Part shown: one piece after another, positions 1 through 11,704 of the stretch
Layout: the number at the start of each line of letters is the position of its first letter
Position numbering within the stretch: position 1 is the first letter of the stretch
Origin: Lomentospora prolificans
Taxonomy: Eukaryota; Ascomycota; Sordariomycetes; Microascales; Microascaceae
DNA length: 64,000 bases
NCBI GenBank assembly: GCA_029532625.1
Contig: JARFXM010000006.1
Coordinates: forward strand, 3,038,001-3,102,000
Direction of reading: 5' to 3'
Notes under the pieces: model-generated
Database searches by the model: none
Told to the model about the DNA's origin: nothing
Seen by the model: only the letters and a program-made list of their open reading frames with translations
Translations under genes and position numbers: made by a program

Positions 1-579
1 GTAGTTCTGAGTGAGCGACACCACCAACAGCCAGCAAGCCACTGGCTGGCGATTGGTCGTGCTTAGCCAGGCAGTTGGGGTCGACATTGGCACAGCCCGT
101 AGGATCTGGTCCTCCCTCTTTGGAACACGCCACAATCCTGGTGCTTACTACCTGCGTGGCCTGGCGTCTTGCTCCCTTTAGGCACGGCACCTCCCAAATT
201 TAGACAGGCCCGCTGGTTGCTCAATCAGCGTGCCATCCCTAGGGAAGTACGGAGAGCCTGGCGTAGGTACGTGCGACCGGGCCCGACCGGGCATCTTCGT
301 CGCCGAGCGCTGACTGTCCCCGTCTGTCAGGCGAGAGCGTGCTCCAACACCCCGAAGGACCAGATGACCGACTATTCGTGCCTCAAAATCTCCTACAATG
401 GACAAACAAGCCGTGTAAATGTTCGAAAAAAAGGAGAAGAAATTCTATGCATTGTTTGACTTTTAATGATTGCGATTCCCAGCATCGCATTGCCTCTCAA
501 ACCCATATCTGATAATAGCTATTAGAGTGAACCCCATCCTGCTCCTTTCTCGACCACCACGCATCAGCTCGAACTTTCC
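1..579. other. intergenic, no gene recognised
   Basis: No reading frame here begins with a supported ATG and resembles a known family. The longer open frames on either strand overlap each other and have no splice-site support. It lies downstream of the first recognised gene, which is on the minus strand. Confidence 0.5.
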
Positions 580-1314
580 CTATCCCGATTTAGATGCAAC
601 CTGTGTTGGCTGTGCCGAAATCTGAACCATAGTGGTTGTCCTCCAAAATGAAAATGTACTCGTCGTCTCGTAAGTGGTAGCAGGCGGGTAAGTCTCCGTT
701 GCAACATACGTCGCCTCAACATTAGTATAGCCAGTCCGTACAATGGTCGTCGGGTACTCCGTCCCGATCGCCTCAATATATGTGATCCTCTCCGTAGTAA
801 ACCACTCTTCGCGGCCCCTTCCCGCCAAATCGGACACGTATGTTCGGAGGAGGTACGAAGTCGTCGTGAACACCGAACTTAGTGTCGCCTCTCCCGGCTT
901 CGGCGTTGTCTGGGGGGGAGCCTGCGTTGCGTCGCGCGGCGGATCCGTATTGCCAGACAGCGTCCACGTTATGTCCTCGGTAACCACCCAGGTCGACGGA
1001 TCCGCGTCGTCGTCGTTGACCACCAACCTAGAGACCCCAGTGCCGACAACTGTTACGCCGTTCTCGGGCCATTCAAGCACTTCGCGCGGGGCTACCACGG
1101 AGACTACAGCTGTCGTGAGGGGATCCTGTTGATTCGGACTTGAACCTCGAGAGGCGCTTGGCCCTGGCGTCAGGACTGTGGTGTAGATGGCGGTGTGGAG
1201 TAGATTTTGGGTTTGAGATGCGCTGTCTGGCGCGACGCCGCTTCGCGGGAGAGCGCTAGACGAGGTGATGAGGAAGCCGGCGGCGGCGAAAAGATGGAGG
1301 ATGATGCGATGCAT
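580..1314 (-). CDS. secreted Thr/Ser-rich protein, unknown function
   Basis: This single-exon frame encodes about 244 residues. I chose the ATG at 1314 because it begins directly with a classic secretion signal (MHRIILHLF, then a hydrophobic stretch ending near SSALP). An upstream in-frame extension would bury that signal. The mature part is rich in Thr, Ser, Val and Pro, with many Thr-Thr clusters (for example around the last 80 residues), and has no cysteine that I can see. This composition suits an O-mannosylated cell-wall or secreted protein. There is no obvious C-terminal GPI hydrophobic tail, so secretion rather than anchoring is more likely. I recognise no domain. Confidence 0.6.
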   Translation of the reverse strand: MHRIILHLFAAAGFLITSSSALPRSGVAPDSASQTQNLLHTAIYTTVLTPGPSASRGSSPNQQDPLTTAVVSVVAPREVLEWPENGVTVVGTGVSRLVVNDDDADPSTWVVTEDITWTLSGNTDPPRDATQAPPQTTPKPGEATLSSVFTTTSYLLRTYVSDLAGRGREEWFTTERITYIEAIGTEYPTTIVRTGYTNVEATYVATETYPPATTYETTSTFSFWRTTTMVQISAQPTQVASKSG

Positions 1315-2037
1315 AGTTTCGCTTGTCTTGAGCGAATCTTGGCGAGGGGAGACTCGCCGACACAATGGACTCTAAGACAGCCGACCCTCTAGGGATTTTG
1401 TAATCCCCTCACTTCAATACCCTTCTCCGACCGGTCGCATCCATCTTAATCCACAGGTGTATTTGGCGGGAAGCGCAATTTGTTGCGTGTCACTTCAATA
1501 TGTTCAGAAGGATTTTGGACCAATTGGCTCATCGAACCGGTAATAATGTAATAACAGAATCGATGAGCTCCGTATTGTAGTCTAATGCGCGGCTTCTTCT
1601 TAACCGGGTGGATTTGATAGGAGCCAACGACATTAGCCACGAATTGCCAAACGCGGAAAACCAGGACAAAAAGTTTGGTTACGAAGGAAAAGTCTGGAAC
1701 TGCTTGGCGTATTTTCCTTTATTACTGGCGGTATTGGTCTTGCTTGGCCAGCAGTTTGAGCGGGCGTTCGCAGCCTCCGCCAAACAATCAGGCACGACTA
1801 GCTGGCTAGATATGAACATGTGAACTTGTGGATTACTTGATGGGCCATGTGGTGGAATTTTAAGCAGATGATTCGTATCTTATTCATTATAGTAGCCAGG
1901 CGACGAGTGCAGGTCATTGGGTTTAATTTTCCAATATACTGTTACACGACTACTATCGCCGTGGTCTAGCACACTACACTCTGACCCGCCTCTCCAGCTG
2001 GAGCAAAGCCGTATTAAAAGTAATCTTCCTTCCGATA
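1315..2037. other. intergenic, no gene recognised
   Basis: Between two minus-strand genes. A 71-codon plus-strand frame around 1608-1823 has no family resemblance and no ATG context support. I see no RNA gene or repeat. Confidence 0.5.
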
Positions 2038-3503
2038 TCACATATAAATGCTTCGTCGCGCAAGAGGGGCCTTGTTGACTTTTGCGAATTCTGCCTTGAC
2101 CTCGTCGAGAAGCCCTTTCGTCGTGAGGATGTCCACCGCGACACCGGCCAAACTCTTGCCAACGACAAGAGCCTTGTCGAACGAACGACGACTTCCGGAC
2201 GCCACTTCAAACGGCGGAGTGTGAGGACCGCTAATAGGTTCGCTGCCATCTTCGTTCTCGATGCCGAACAGCGGGCTAATGGACGGGATCTCGTGACTGA
2301 CGTTGCCCTGGTCGGAACTGGGCGTGCCCTGGGTGACCTTGGCAACGTCGGCGGGGATTAAATCGCCACCCAAGCCCTCAAACCATTTCCTATACGACTT
2401 TGCAAGGGCATCGTTAGTTACCATATTGGAGTAGCCGCCTGGAAGCATCGTCAGGTTGAGTCGTGCTCCCGTTCCAACTGCACCAGCCTCAAAGCAAGCT
2501 TGAACGCGGGTAGTCAGGTTGCTCAGTTGCTCCGCGGTGGCGGCACGAACTACGAACTGGGCGGTTGCTAAGGCCGGGATAATGTTGGTGGCTGTGCCTC
2601 CGGACTCGATGATTCCCTGGATGATGTCCGTTCCCTTGGTTTGCTGGCGCAACATCGACAGGGCGTTGTAGGCTAGGATCATCGCATCTTGAGCGTTGAT
2701 TCCCTCCCACGGGGACGCAGCCGCATGGGCTTCCTTGCCGTAGTATTCCACCGAAAACCCGTCAATGGCAGTGGTTGACATGTACTCCGTGTCGTTTCCC
2801 TTGGTAGGATGTGAGATGAGGCTGATGTCAACCTTGTGGTCGGTGTATGCGCCGGCATCCAGCAGTTTGATCTTGCCGCCGCCATCTATTTTCCAGTAGC
2901 AGAGAAAATGTCAGCCTCGTCTTAATTTTCCTGCGCGAAATGGGGCCAGAGGGAAGTCTGCTTACTTTCTTCTGCGGGGGTGCCAAAGAGCACAACCTTG
3001 CCCGGTAGGTCCTTAGTACGCATCATATCCGCAGTCGCGAGCGCGCCGGACAAAGACGCCATGGAGATGAGGTTATGTCCGCAGGCGTGGCCGATTCCGG
3101 GTAGAGCGTCTTCGCATCAATATCAGTTCTCGGTGTTCGAGGCCAACTAAAATTTGCATCATTACTTACCGTATTCCGCGTTGAACGAAACAACGGGCCC
3201 GTCTCCGGAGCCCTCAAACACAGCGACAAAGGCCGTGGACATGTTGTACGCGGACCGCTGCACCGTCCAGCCATCGTGAGAGCTGAGGTAATCGGTTAGA
3301 AGCTTGTGAGCTCTAACTTCATGGAATGCTAGCTCGGGGTTTTCGTGAATTTCCTTGTTGATCGGCCAGAGCTCCTCGCTGATAGAGTCAACATATTTGG
3401 AGACAGGGTCAGGGCTTTGCGAGCAGCTTGCGGCCGCCGAGCAAACGATCAGGAGGGTAAAAACGGAGCGCGTGGCTCTTGATAACAGTGATACAGGCGC
3501 CAT
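2038..3503 (-). CDS. secreted M20-family peptidase/amidohydrolase
   Basis: Three exons (3503-3170, 3109-2966, 2885-2038) give 441 residues. The ATG at 3503 is preferred: a frame opening 18 nt upstream begins with TTG. Residues 1-30 form a hydrophobic signal or anchor (VFTLLIVCSAAASC). The zinc-peptidase core is clear: NAEYDALPGIG with D112, then HACGHN with H119 and H123, then GTPAEENGGGK carrying the Glu-Glu pair. The dimerisation-type segment contains GKEAHAAASPWEG. This is the M20D/aminoacylase-like group (PM20D2-like in fungi), which hydrolyses amide bonds of dipeptides or N-acyl amino acids. The substrate cannot be read from sequence. Intron donors are GTAAGT and GTAAGC and acceptors AAG and TAG. 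A second M20 gene lies at 15.1 kb. Confidence 0.88.
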
Positions 3504-4619
3504 TGTAAGCCGGTTTATCAATCGACCTGAGGAGAATCCTTATTGATAACTGAGGCTAGATGGGATAAGAGCTGAGCAACTTTTGGAACCCTCAGGGAAT
3601 ATACGATCCTTCTGCCCGGCCTCTTATATAAATGTAATTCATGAAGTCTGTTGCGAACCCGAACAAGCCGACTCGAATTGCCGCAGCGCATACCGGGGCA
3701 GTTATTCCCCATAACAGGAGTGGCGGCGATCGACCACAACTGTAGAATTGCTAAGTTAGGTCGCGTGGGTATGACGAGAGCTGGGCTTGATTTCCCCGGG
3801 CCAATTGATGATTATCGGCGGGGTTGGTTGATAGTCCCTATCTCCCCGGGCCCGCTATCAATGGAATCGAAACCCTTGATCCAACCCTGCCAGCCAGCGA
3901 AGTAACTATGACATCCATGGATGGATACCTTCGCGTGGTTACCCCGCGGAACCCGGCAAGTTAGTGGCCCGCTCCTGGTATAGCGTTGGCCTCAGACGTA
4001 GGACGGACCAAGGACTCGCACCCAAGATTTCAACGGGGCAAGTGCCGCTCTCAATATCCGACCGCCCACAATCGCTGTTGGAACTGTCCTTCAGCCTCAG
4101 ATCTCGACGGTGCTTCATTGCCATCTCCGCAATCCTCCTTGCAAGGATTTTCTGTTCACTCCACAGTACGAAGGGACAGTACTGTGATTCGCAACATAGT
4201 CATCCCTGACGAAATCCCAACCCCGCCTTTTCCCCAGAGATTGACTATTATGCAATCAACACAACCCCACAGACCCATGTTCATGGTCTCGGATTTTCCC
4301 CTATTGAATGATCTGTACAGGACCTTCCTAATCTGTTTAATAATCCCCGTCCCCAACAGAAGACGTTCGCCACTATTGCATTTGTCATTCACGGAGAATG
4401 GCTACCGACTAGAGCTACCCTCCCGGTTTCTCCTTCTCTCCAGGCATATTCCATGTATACCATACCGTAGATCTAACTACAGTCCCTGTCATCGAGTTGG
4501 TCCAAAGACCAAGTTATGTGACTATATTACAGCCGCCGGTTCCGTCACCCCTTTAAGGCTTTTTCCAAGGTCCGTAGGAATCGCAGGTGCAGGGGATGTT
4601 AAATCAGCATAATATAGTC
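3504..4619. other. intergenic, no gene recognised
   Basis: Lies between the M20 gene and an inverted-repeat element. A 208-codon plus-strand frame around 3986-4612 starts without a supported ATG and has a composition unlike a protein. I see no domain, RNA gene or obvious repeat. Confidence 0.45.
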
Positions 4620-5233
4620 GGGACTCATCGCACAACAAGATAATATCCTCGACAACAACATACTAGTCCAAAGGAGGACTAATAGTACCACACGCCCCAT
4701 ACATCCTCTCCATTGGGCCCAAAGTACCATGCCGTTCATCCATATTTCACCTGGCCTACAAAAGGCTCCCCAAAGAAATCTAAAAGAAAATCCAGGTTTG
4801 TAAACTCAAAACTAATTTCGAATTTACGATTCAAGCTTCTACTCCAACGAATCCAGGAGATCGAAAATCTTCAATATCATCTGCTATTTAGGGCCATTTT
4901 GAGCACGATATAGGACCTAGCCATCAACTACCACGCGGCTAAGCGGACCTTGGACGAGGTCGCTTTCTATGCTGGATATTACCAAAAAACCGAGCGGAAA
5001 CACCCAAATACTACCAGTCCATCGCAGGTCACCTTCGCAAGTTTTTTTAGCGGCCAATATAGACTGCAGAAGGCTGTAGAAGGTCCGCTTCCTTCAAAGA
5101 AGGGGAAATGTGGATTATTAGGTCATGGTATTTTGGTCCCTATGGGGAGAATGTAAGAGGGGGTGTAGTACTACTCCTCTTATGGACTAGTATGTCGTTG
5201 TCGAGTATAAGATCTTGTTGTGCAATGAGTCCC
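4620..5233. mobile_element. non-autonomous element with ~51-bp terminal inverted repeats
   Basis: The left end (4620-4670, starting GGGACTCATCGCACAACAAG) matches the reverse complement of the right end (5183-5233) at about 46 of 51 positions by eye, and weaker similarity continues inward. The whole element is about 614 bp. It contains no transposase frame, only two short open frames of fewer than 70 codons. An 11-bp inner inverted repeat (AAGCGGACCTT near 4942, its complement near 5078) adds structure. This is the architecture of a MITE or deleted DNA transposon. The target-site duplication is not clear: flanks are AT-rich (TATAGTC left, TGATGGTA right), and a TA or longer duplication cannot be decided. 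I cannot name the superfamily. Confidence 0.7.
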
Positions 5234-5283
5234 TGATGGTATTAATAATATGTCCTAATTGAGCTGCTCTGCTAGTCAGAGAC

Positions 5284-6060
5284 TCAGTGTGATACTTGCG
5301 AATACATCACCATAACAATGTGTTTAGGATATATCCCCAGCTTTAATAGCAACGCAAGATACGGCTCATTTAGTACACAAGAGGTAAGGTTTAACAAGCG
5401 CTGCGCCACTTTATCCAGCGCGTCTCGGGTATTGCCGTTTGTACCCGCGAACAGAGCCTCTTCTGCCTCGGGTGCGAAGAGACCCAATGCGAGATTCACG
5501 TTGTTTGATTCGTCGGGCCACAGATAAGGACACATTTCTGCATCTTCATTGGTAAACCAAGCGCCGGAGGCATATTATATATCAGCTCGATCTCCACTGG
5601 GAGCCAGGCCGGCAACGGTACCGTACGGAATGTGCAGAATCTCAAAGGATTGGGAGGGAAGCAATGGAGGCTTTTTCCCAAGATATCCGTCAAGATGGAG
5701 AGAGACAAATTGGCATAGGATTCCACGGTACAATGAACGTCTCCAGCTGGCCGCAAAGTAGGCGGCATATCGGTATCCCATGGCACAAGCATGGGATGGG
5801 GTGCTCCAGGAGTATGCGGCCATGTGTTCCTGGCTTCTGGAGGGATCATCTGAGGTACTGGTCTAATACCGCATCCGTCTATCTTGAGCGGCTGGAAAAC
5901 TTTTTCGTGATGAACTATTCTCAGCTTGCGAAGCCGTACTCCTGGGCGTGTATATCGATGAAGTGCCCCAGAATCATGTAGCCAACATTGGAGTACAAGG
6001 GGTTCTGGCCTGGCGGCGTGGTAGGTTCATAAAGGAAGACACGCCAGAGATCATTCTTTT
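5284..6060 (-). pseudogene. decayed beta-lactamase-fold serine hydrolase
   Basis: Reading the minus strand downward from about 6060 gives YEPTTPPGQNPLYSNVGY, the Tyr-Ser-Asn motif of class C beta-lactamase/transpeptidase-like hydrolases (PF00144). It continues through KVFQPLKIDG, RPAGDVHCTVESYAN, VSLHLDGYLGKKPP and a C-terminal part (LGLFAPEAEEALFAGTNGN). The frame is broken at least three times: about one base lost near 5925 (after GFAS), another near 5715 (in YAN/FVSLHL), and a stop near 5580. The N-terminal portion with the SxxK nucleophile is not recognisable upstream of about 6060, so the gene is also truncated or strongly diverged. A functional product is very unlikely unless several sequencing errors coincide. 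Confidence 0.72.
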
Positions 6061-7077
6061 CTTCTTTGTTTTCAAACGACTTGAATTAAGCCTCGCGTTT
6101 GAAGGCCTGGTGAAGCTTTCAGTGCGGCTGGCTTGAGCATCCAAATGAACAATTCCGAACGCGATGACAATGCAATATATAAACAGCCGTCCATTTCCAT
6201 TCTATTTTCCCCAGTGGAAGCCATGTTTGAGGCCTGCCGTCCCGTGTTTTACGACATCGTGAATCTTCCAGGTAAGCCCGCAGCAGCTTTGTAAGATCGC
6301 GCTGGAAAGTTGAGCCGGATACCACCAGATGCGAACCACCTCGTTTTTGGTGTGTAACTAGGCCGATATAATCACGGAAGCGGCTTCGTCATTGCAGCTC
6401 GGCGAAAGTGAACCTGTGGCATGGACAGCAAAAAGCTGAGAGACCAGGATAGCAAGGCGTCTTTAGCAAAGTACCGGCATCCCGAGTGGCTTTTCTGAGT
6501 TGTGGAGTATCGACAAAAGCAACGTTGAAGCGTGGGCAGGATTATTATTGCAATGCGTACCCGAGTTTATTCGGTGTGGGCCGATGGACAGAACTTGTTC
6601 CGCTTGGTTATTCATCATTGGCCAGTGTTGAGTATCTTACGGTGTTGATAAATGGACTTCCAAGTCTGGCCACTGTCAATTTGGCATTTTAGCTAAAGGG
6701 TTGATCCAACCAGAGCGAACGTAGCGTTCAATATGGTTTCCAAGTTACGACTGAGGAACGAGCTCTATTTATCCAGAATTGGCCGTTGTCTCCTGGAAGC
6801 CCTGCCACCAGATTGGCTGGCAAGTCTTCGTCCACCGTCCATGTCGTCGTGATAGAAAACATTAGGTCATGACTAATAATATTACGCCCCGGAATTCTGT
6901 AACATGATGGCGAATGAGGCGGATAGGCTCCCTGCAGTGGCTAGTGGTAAGACAACCAGGTACTACGTACGGAATGGCTGGCAAGGAGAATTACCGAAAG
7001 GTGATAGGACTGAACGAATCGAAACGGAAAGGAAAGAAAGAATAGGTATTCTGACTTTTTCCTCTACGTCGAGTGTG
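6061..7077. other. intergenic, possible eroded 5' part of the hydrolase
   Basis: If the hydrolase pseudogene once had a normal length, its N-terminal half would lie here on the minus strand. I could not recover the SxxK motif or a continuous frame. No other gene, repeat or RNA is visible. Confidence 0.4.
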
Positions 7078-10000
7078 CTATTTGGAAAAGTACCCTTGGC
7101 TTATGAGCCGTGTTAATTCGGCATCATCAAGAAAGTCTTGAGAAAATGAACCTTCCGTCGTAGTCTTCGCTCTCTTCCGCTTCGCCGATGGGGGACTCGA
7201 GCTAATTACCTCGACTGAAGCATCCGCGGAAGCACTCGCCAGTGCCGAATGCCTCCTCCCCATCTTGCGCTTCCGCAACGTCCTTTCGATACCTTCATCT
7301 TCTGCTTCCTCTTCAGAGTGCTCTGGTTTCGTGTCGATGACTTCAAGATGAACGCCGGATAGTCGGCTATTAACACTAGCGCAAGCTTGGGATTGGCGAT
7401 TCTTGCTTCGCGTTGTTCGTTTCGACGGAGATTCCTTGATGTTTACTTGTGAGGTTTCGGTATATGACAAATCTACGTGGAGTTCACTGCGGGTGAAGGA
7501 AGCCTCGGATGTCGAGCGGTCTGCTGTCTTGTTCACTTCAAGGGATTGGCTTGAGCTGAAGCTGAGTTCAACGAAGCCGTCTGTTTCGAGACGCTTGAGG
7601 AGGATGGGATCTGTTTCTGACTGAATGGGTTGTTGGGTCTCGGTGGATATTAGGACGACCGACTCGCTCCGTAATATAGAGTCCTTGGTATCTTCTTCTT
7701 GAGAGACACAAGTATCCTCCGGGATTTTCGAGAACGACGATTTCAGTATGCGGATAAATTGCGATTCGCATTTGGCTGGTGCGAGGATGTCAGTGATATT
7801 CCAGTCGGCGGCCCACTTCCGCTGGATATCAAACTTCTTAACAGAAAACTGCCAACTAAGTACGCTCCGCTGGATCCGCTCCAGCTGTTTCTCTATCGAT
7901 CCCTCCGATGGGTCCATTATGAATACGCACTGTTGGGGCCCCTTTTTCGAGCCTGACTGCGACATAGCGAAAAGCACATTTTCGTTCTTTGTATCGGGGA
8001 CGCCTCGGGCAAGAGGCCACAACGCCGATGGTAGAACCTCTAGCTCCTCGCCAACGGGGCAGTCAACCAATGGAACAAGATCAAGTCGATCCGAGATTCG
8101 GAAAAGAGATGACGACGGTTTGCAGCGCCCGATGCAATGCCGCTTGTAGATCTGATGGACCACTTGTCCAACGCTCGGCAATTCACTACTCGAGTTACTT
8201 CGCGGTATGGAAGGGGCCGGGTCGTTTTTCCCGGTAGAATGCGGAGAAAGGGTGTCTGAGTTTACGTATGACCGAGATAAGCAGGCGAGCAGGTTATCTC
8301 GTGCAGGGTGCCGCCTAAACCTAGAAAAACAGCCGGCAAACTTTTCGTCGTCCACGCGGGGCGCTCTTAGCACGTCGAGGGCTTCCATGGGATCAAGCTC
8401 GGCAACTTGGGCCAAGGAGGAGATTAGAGATTCTGCGACAGCGAAGTAGAAGATGATCCGGGACGGCTCCCACTCTGGCGACAGATAAGCGCCAATGCCA
8501 GCAACCACCAGGAATCCTTTCTCCGGCGGGTCGGTGTCGGAGCCGCAGCAGTCTTTGCCCGTCCAGATGAGTTCAAGGAGATCGAGAGCGGTTCTCTCGA
8601 CTCGCCATGCGGATTTCAGGAATTGCAAGATCTCCCGGGCCAGCTCTTGGGAGTCTTCCTCCGAGTCCGTCGATTCCATTAGATAGTCAAAGTTGTCCTC
8701 TGTAAGGTAGATTCCCAACATATGGGATCTGATATATCGAACGTCACGGACAGCCCCCGTTTCATTGTCTAGGTCTTTGAATGGATCACTTTCGACGTTT
8801 CCGAAGACTGGACCTGTGAAGTTGCCTTGTGTGGGGACCCAGGGTGACCACCGCGTGGCGGGATCGAACGTGGAAAAGACGTCGCTGTCTTGGGCGAGAC
8901 TGCGTGTGTCGTTGACGGCTAAGCTTCTCAGTGCTTGAATGATGGCCTCGCGATATTTGTCCCTGGCCCAGTCGCAGATGTAGTCAATAATTAAAAGAAG
9001 TTGGAGGGCGCCGTCTTTCGTGTCGATTTCTCCGTGCCATAGTCGTACGACTCTCTGGGATGTGTTGTTAGTCCTCGCACTTGGCGGTATCGACCGTTTA
9101 TTACTCACATATATCCTCTGCTTGTTGACCCATTTTATAAATGCTGCCGAGACTCTCCACTGCTCCCCTCTATAAGATAGGAACCAGGCCAACGGTGCGG
9201 CATCCCAGTCCATGTCGTCCTCTGCTGCCTGTCTCAGTTCGTCTTGAACTAGGAGCAGTTCTCGGATAGCGAAAGCCGTCTGTGCTTCTATGCTCGAGAA
9301 CGGCGCGCCTCCCTTTTCCGACTTGGCCTCTATTACGAGGAACGGGAAGAGTACGGGTTCTCCATCTGGGCAGAATGGGGTCGTCCGCGTATTATCGCCG
9401 ATGTACTTGCCCTTCGAAGAGGATTTTCTCTTGTCTTCCCGATACAATATGCGCTCGAATCGCTTGGTCTTGCGGAGTCCGTATATGCGGTCGGGGCTGA
9501 GTTTTCGTTTGCCCAGGATGGCCTGGACCTCGGGGTAATAGACTATCGCTTCATCGGCTCGATCGTCGAATAGCGGGTTAATGCCCTGCTCCTGACTTTG
9601 GCACAATGAGCAACCACCCGAGGCAATAGTAATGGGTTCAATTGGATTCAGGAACACTCACATGTCGTCCTTGGCCACGTCGGAGCGACAAGCGCACGGC
9701 TTTCTACTCTGCTGGCGTTTCCGAAGCGTGTTATCCCTGTCTTGCTCGTTCTCGCAATTCGGCAAGACCTCTTGCTCCGACCGCCAGAGCCGTCCTCGAC
9801 AGGTTCTGCTACAATCCAATCAGCCAGGCGTCGATGTTGGTTTCTCCCGCCCGGTACGGCCTTACCAAGACACCTCGACGGAAAATCGCGCCATCACCTC
9901 CGACTCGACCGCCAGCCTCCACGAAGCCTCATTCTTCCTCGCTGTCCGACAGGCATTCGCCAGCGAAGCCACCCGGCACGCCCGCCTAGGAACTTGCTCC

Positions 10001-10227
10001 TTCCAGGGGAAATTCCTCAAATCCGGAGCAATGATCTCCCTGTACTGCTCAAATTCCGTCTTGCCGAGACGCTTAATGTGGTCGAACGTGGAGCGGAGGT
10101 TGCGCGGACAGTCGTTGTGCGGGGTGGATTCTACGGGTCCGTCGAACTGGATGCCGTACCGCTTCATGAGGGCGCGCAGCTTTTCGGATTTCGTGGGAGC
10201 GCGCGAGGAGGTGAGCGTGGACGCCAT
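7078..10227 (-). CDS. PD-(D/E)XK-like nuclease-fold nuclear protein
   Basis: Model: exons 10227-9866, 9808-9662, then 9595-7078, with a further in-phase 54-nt intron (9108-9055, GTGAGT...CCCAG). This gives about 990 residues (1008 if that intron is retained). The N-terminal exon has a conserved fungal segment (SWRLAVESEV...RFSVEV). Residues 204-205 are Pro-Asp, and 259-261 are Glu-Ala-Lys in FLVIEAKSEKGG, matching the PD...ExK pattern of restriction-endonuclease-fold proteins (a PD-(D/E)XK-like family is common in fungi). The following helix (SIEAQTAFAIRELLL) is typical. The C-terminal third is low-complexity, acidic and basic, with nuclear-localisation-like stretches (LRKRKMGRR, AKRKRAK). 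Activity is not demonstrated; it could be a degenerate nuclease fold. The exon 2/3 junction used an AAAG acceptor chosen to keep frame. Confidence 0.7.
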
Positions 10228-11005
10228 TGTTGCCGGCGCGCCGAAGCGGTTGCAGGCTTCATGGGCAGAGGGGTAGAGGATTTGGGGAAAACGTGTTTAG
10301 GAGAAGGAAATGCTGGCATCATGACACCAGACCAGAGAGAGAAAAGGCTTGCGGAGATGGGGAAGCCTGTCGTTGCATTGATGAGCTGCAGGAGCGAGCG
10401 CGTCGTGCACCAATCACAGGGGCTCACAGGGGCTGAGCTTTTGCGGCCCATCAGCGGGGCTAAATTGGCCAATGCTGGCGATGCTGGCTGTGGAGGCAGG
10501 AGGACTCCAAATTCCGGGTCATCGAATGACAAGACACGTTGGCTGAGCTGGCTATGGTTGCACAATACGAAGGTACCTTCACTGGAAATGTTGGAGTGAC
10601 ACCCGCCTCACTTCCGAGCGGTGAGCAGGAGACTAGGAAATTCTCGCGCAACTATATCTACATTCATATATGGTTCAATGGGTTTCCGGGTTTGTATCAT
10701 ATCTCCCTTGCCGTTTCAGCAAGTGCCAAAGAATGAGTGTAACACGCATCGGGACGGCCACAAAAACCCGGCATAGCCTGGCATTTAGGGATGTGAAGTT
10801 GAAGCACACAGGGGCGACAGCTACACGGATGGAATTGAATCGCATTTGGGCAATGGACGGGGTGTCGAATACTGCCAATCCAATCACTTCACTGCACTGT
10901 CAAATACAAATACTGAAATAGTTTGTCGAATCTTGCGTTTATACGCAACTTATTATTGGTTAAATAAATAGATCTTCGATTCGACTACGACCTCAACCGG
11001 AATTA
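10228..11005. other. intergenic, promoter side of nuclease-like gene
   Basis: Upstream of the PD-(D/E)XK-like gene and downstream of the GFA gene. Plus-strand frames of 60-285 codons here are shadows of the first exon or open by chance; none has a recognised domain. Confidence 0.5.
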
Positions 11006-11704
11006 TTAACTCGTCATCGCGGCTCTCTTGGCTGCAGCTTCACGGTAAGCCTGGACCTCTGGCCACAATTTCTCCCACCGCTCAAGAGCCTCCGGACGAT
11101 ACACCTCATTCCAATGAGCATAAAACGCCTCATATTGTTTCGCTCCATCATTAATCGTCACAAAATCCCGCTTGCTCCTGGTGTAAATATGCGCGTCCGG
11201 GTTCAATCTCCAAGCCTCGTCAAGGGTGCCAACCTTGACGAATGCCACGAAACCACCGCCGCCTCCGTAGTGAGTCCAGACACAGGTCCCGCAGCTGGGA
11301 CAACGCGCGACCGACTGGCCTCTTCCTGATTGGGTTGGGAGAGTCATGCGCCTGGGCTCCGGCGCGTCGTCTGGGCGCTTGATGTGGGCATAGCGAAGGG
11401 GCAAATCATTGTCAGTGGCGGGAGCAGAACCCGAGGTGTATTCTAAGCGTGGCAGGGCGGGAGCTTCAGGAGTCTTGCCATGAGGGCCGGCAGAGACTGT
11501 GGGCGCGGCGGGGGAGAGCTGTTCAAGAGATGTGGATTCAATGACGGCGTTGATGGCAAAGGCAGCTCCGCTTTCGCGCTGGCACGATGTGCAATGACAG
11601 CAATGTATGACGATGGGGGCTTGGTTGATCCTGTATCGGATAAGTCCACAGGAGCAACCGCCTTCCATGGGAAAGATTGATGGGTCTTCGTGATACGCAG
11701 GCAT
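11006..11704 (-). CDS. GFA / CENP-V domain zinc protein
   Basis: A single-exon gene of 232 residues. The real ATG is at 11704 (MPAYHEDPS); a 4-codon extension would start with TTG. The glutathione-dependent formaldehyde-activating enzyme fold (PF04828) is recognised from GGCSCGLIRYR, HCCHCTSCQRESGAAFAIN and RCPSCGTCVW, which supply the seven or so zinc-binding cysteines. An insertion rich in Pro/Ser lies between the two halves (about residues 60-120). Members bind zinc and often glutathione-linked aldehydes, but many fungal copies have no assigned substrate, so the precise reaction is unknown. The protein is probably cytosolic, with no signal peptide. Confidence 0.88.
   Translation of the reverse strand: MPAYHEDPSIFPMEGGCSCGLIRYRINQAPIVIHCCHCTSCQRESGAAFAINAVIESTSLEQLSPAAPTVSAGPHGKTPEAPALPRLEYTSGSAPATDNDLPLRYAHIKRPDDAPEPRRMTLPTQSGRGQSVARCPSCGTCVWTHYGGGGGFVAFVKVGTLDEAWRLNPDAHIYTRSKRDFVTINDGAKQYEAFYAHWNEVYRPEALERWEKLWPEVQAYREAAAKRAAMTS

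Noticed and set aside
743..1132. 129-codon plus-strand frame
   Set aside because: It lies antisense to the secreted Thr-rich gene and mirrors its codon pattern; no domain or ATG support.
9632..10599. 214- and 285-codon plus-strand frames
   Set aside because: Antisense to the first two exons and introns of the PD-(D/E)XK-like gene, which has consistent splice phases and conserved residues.
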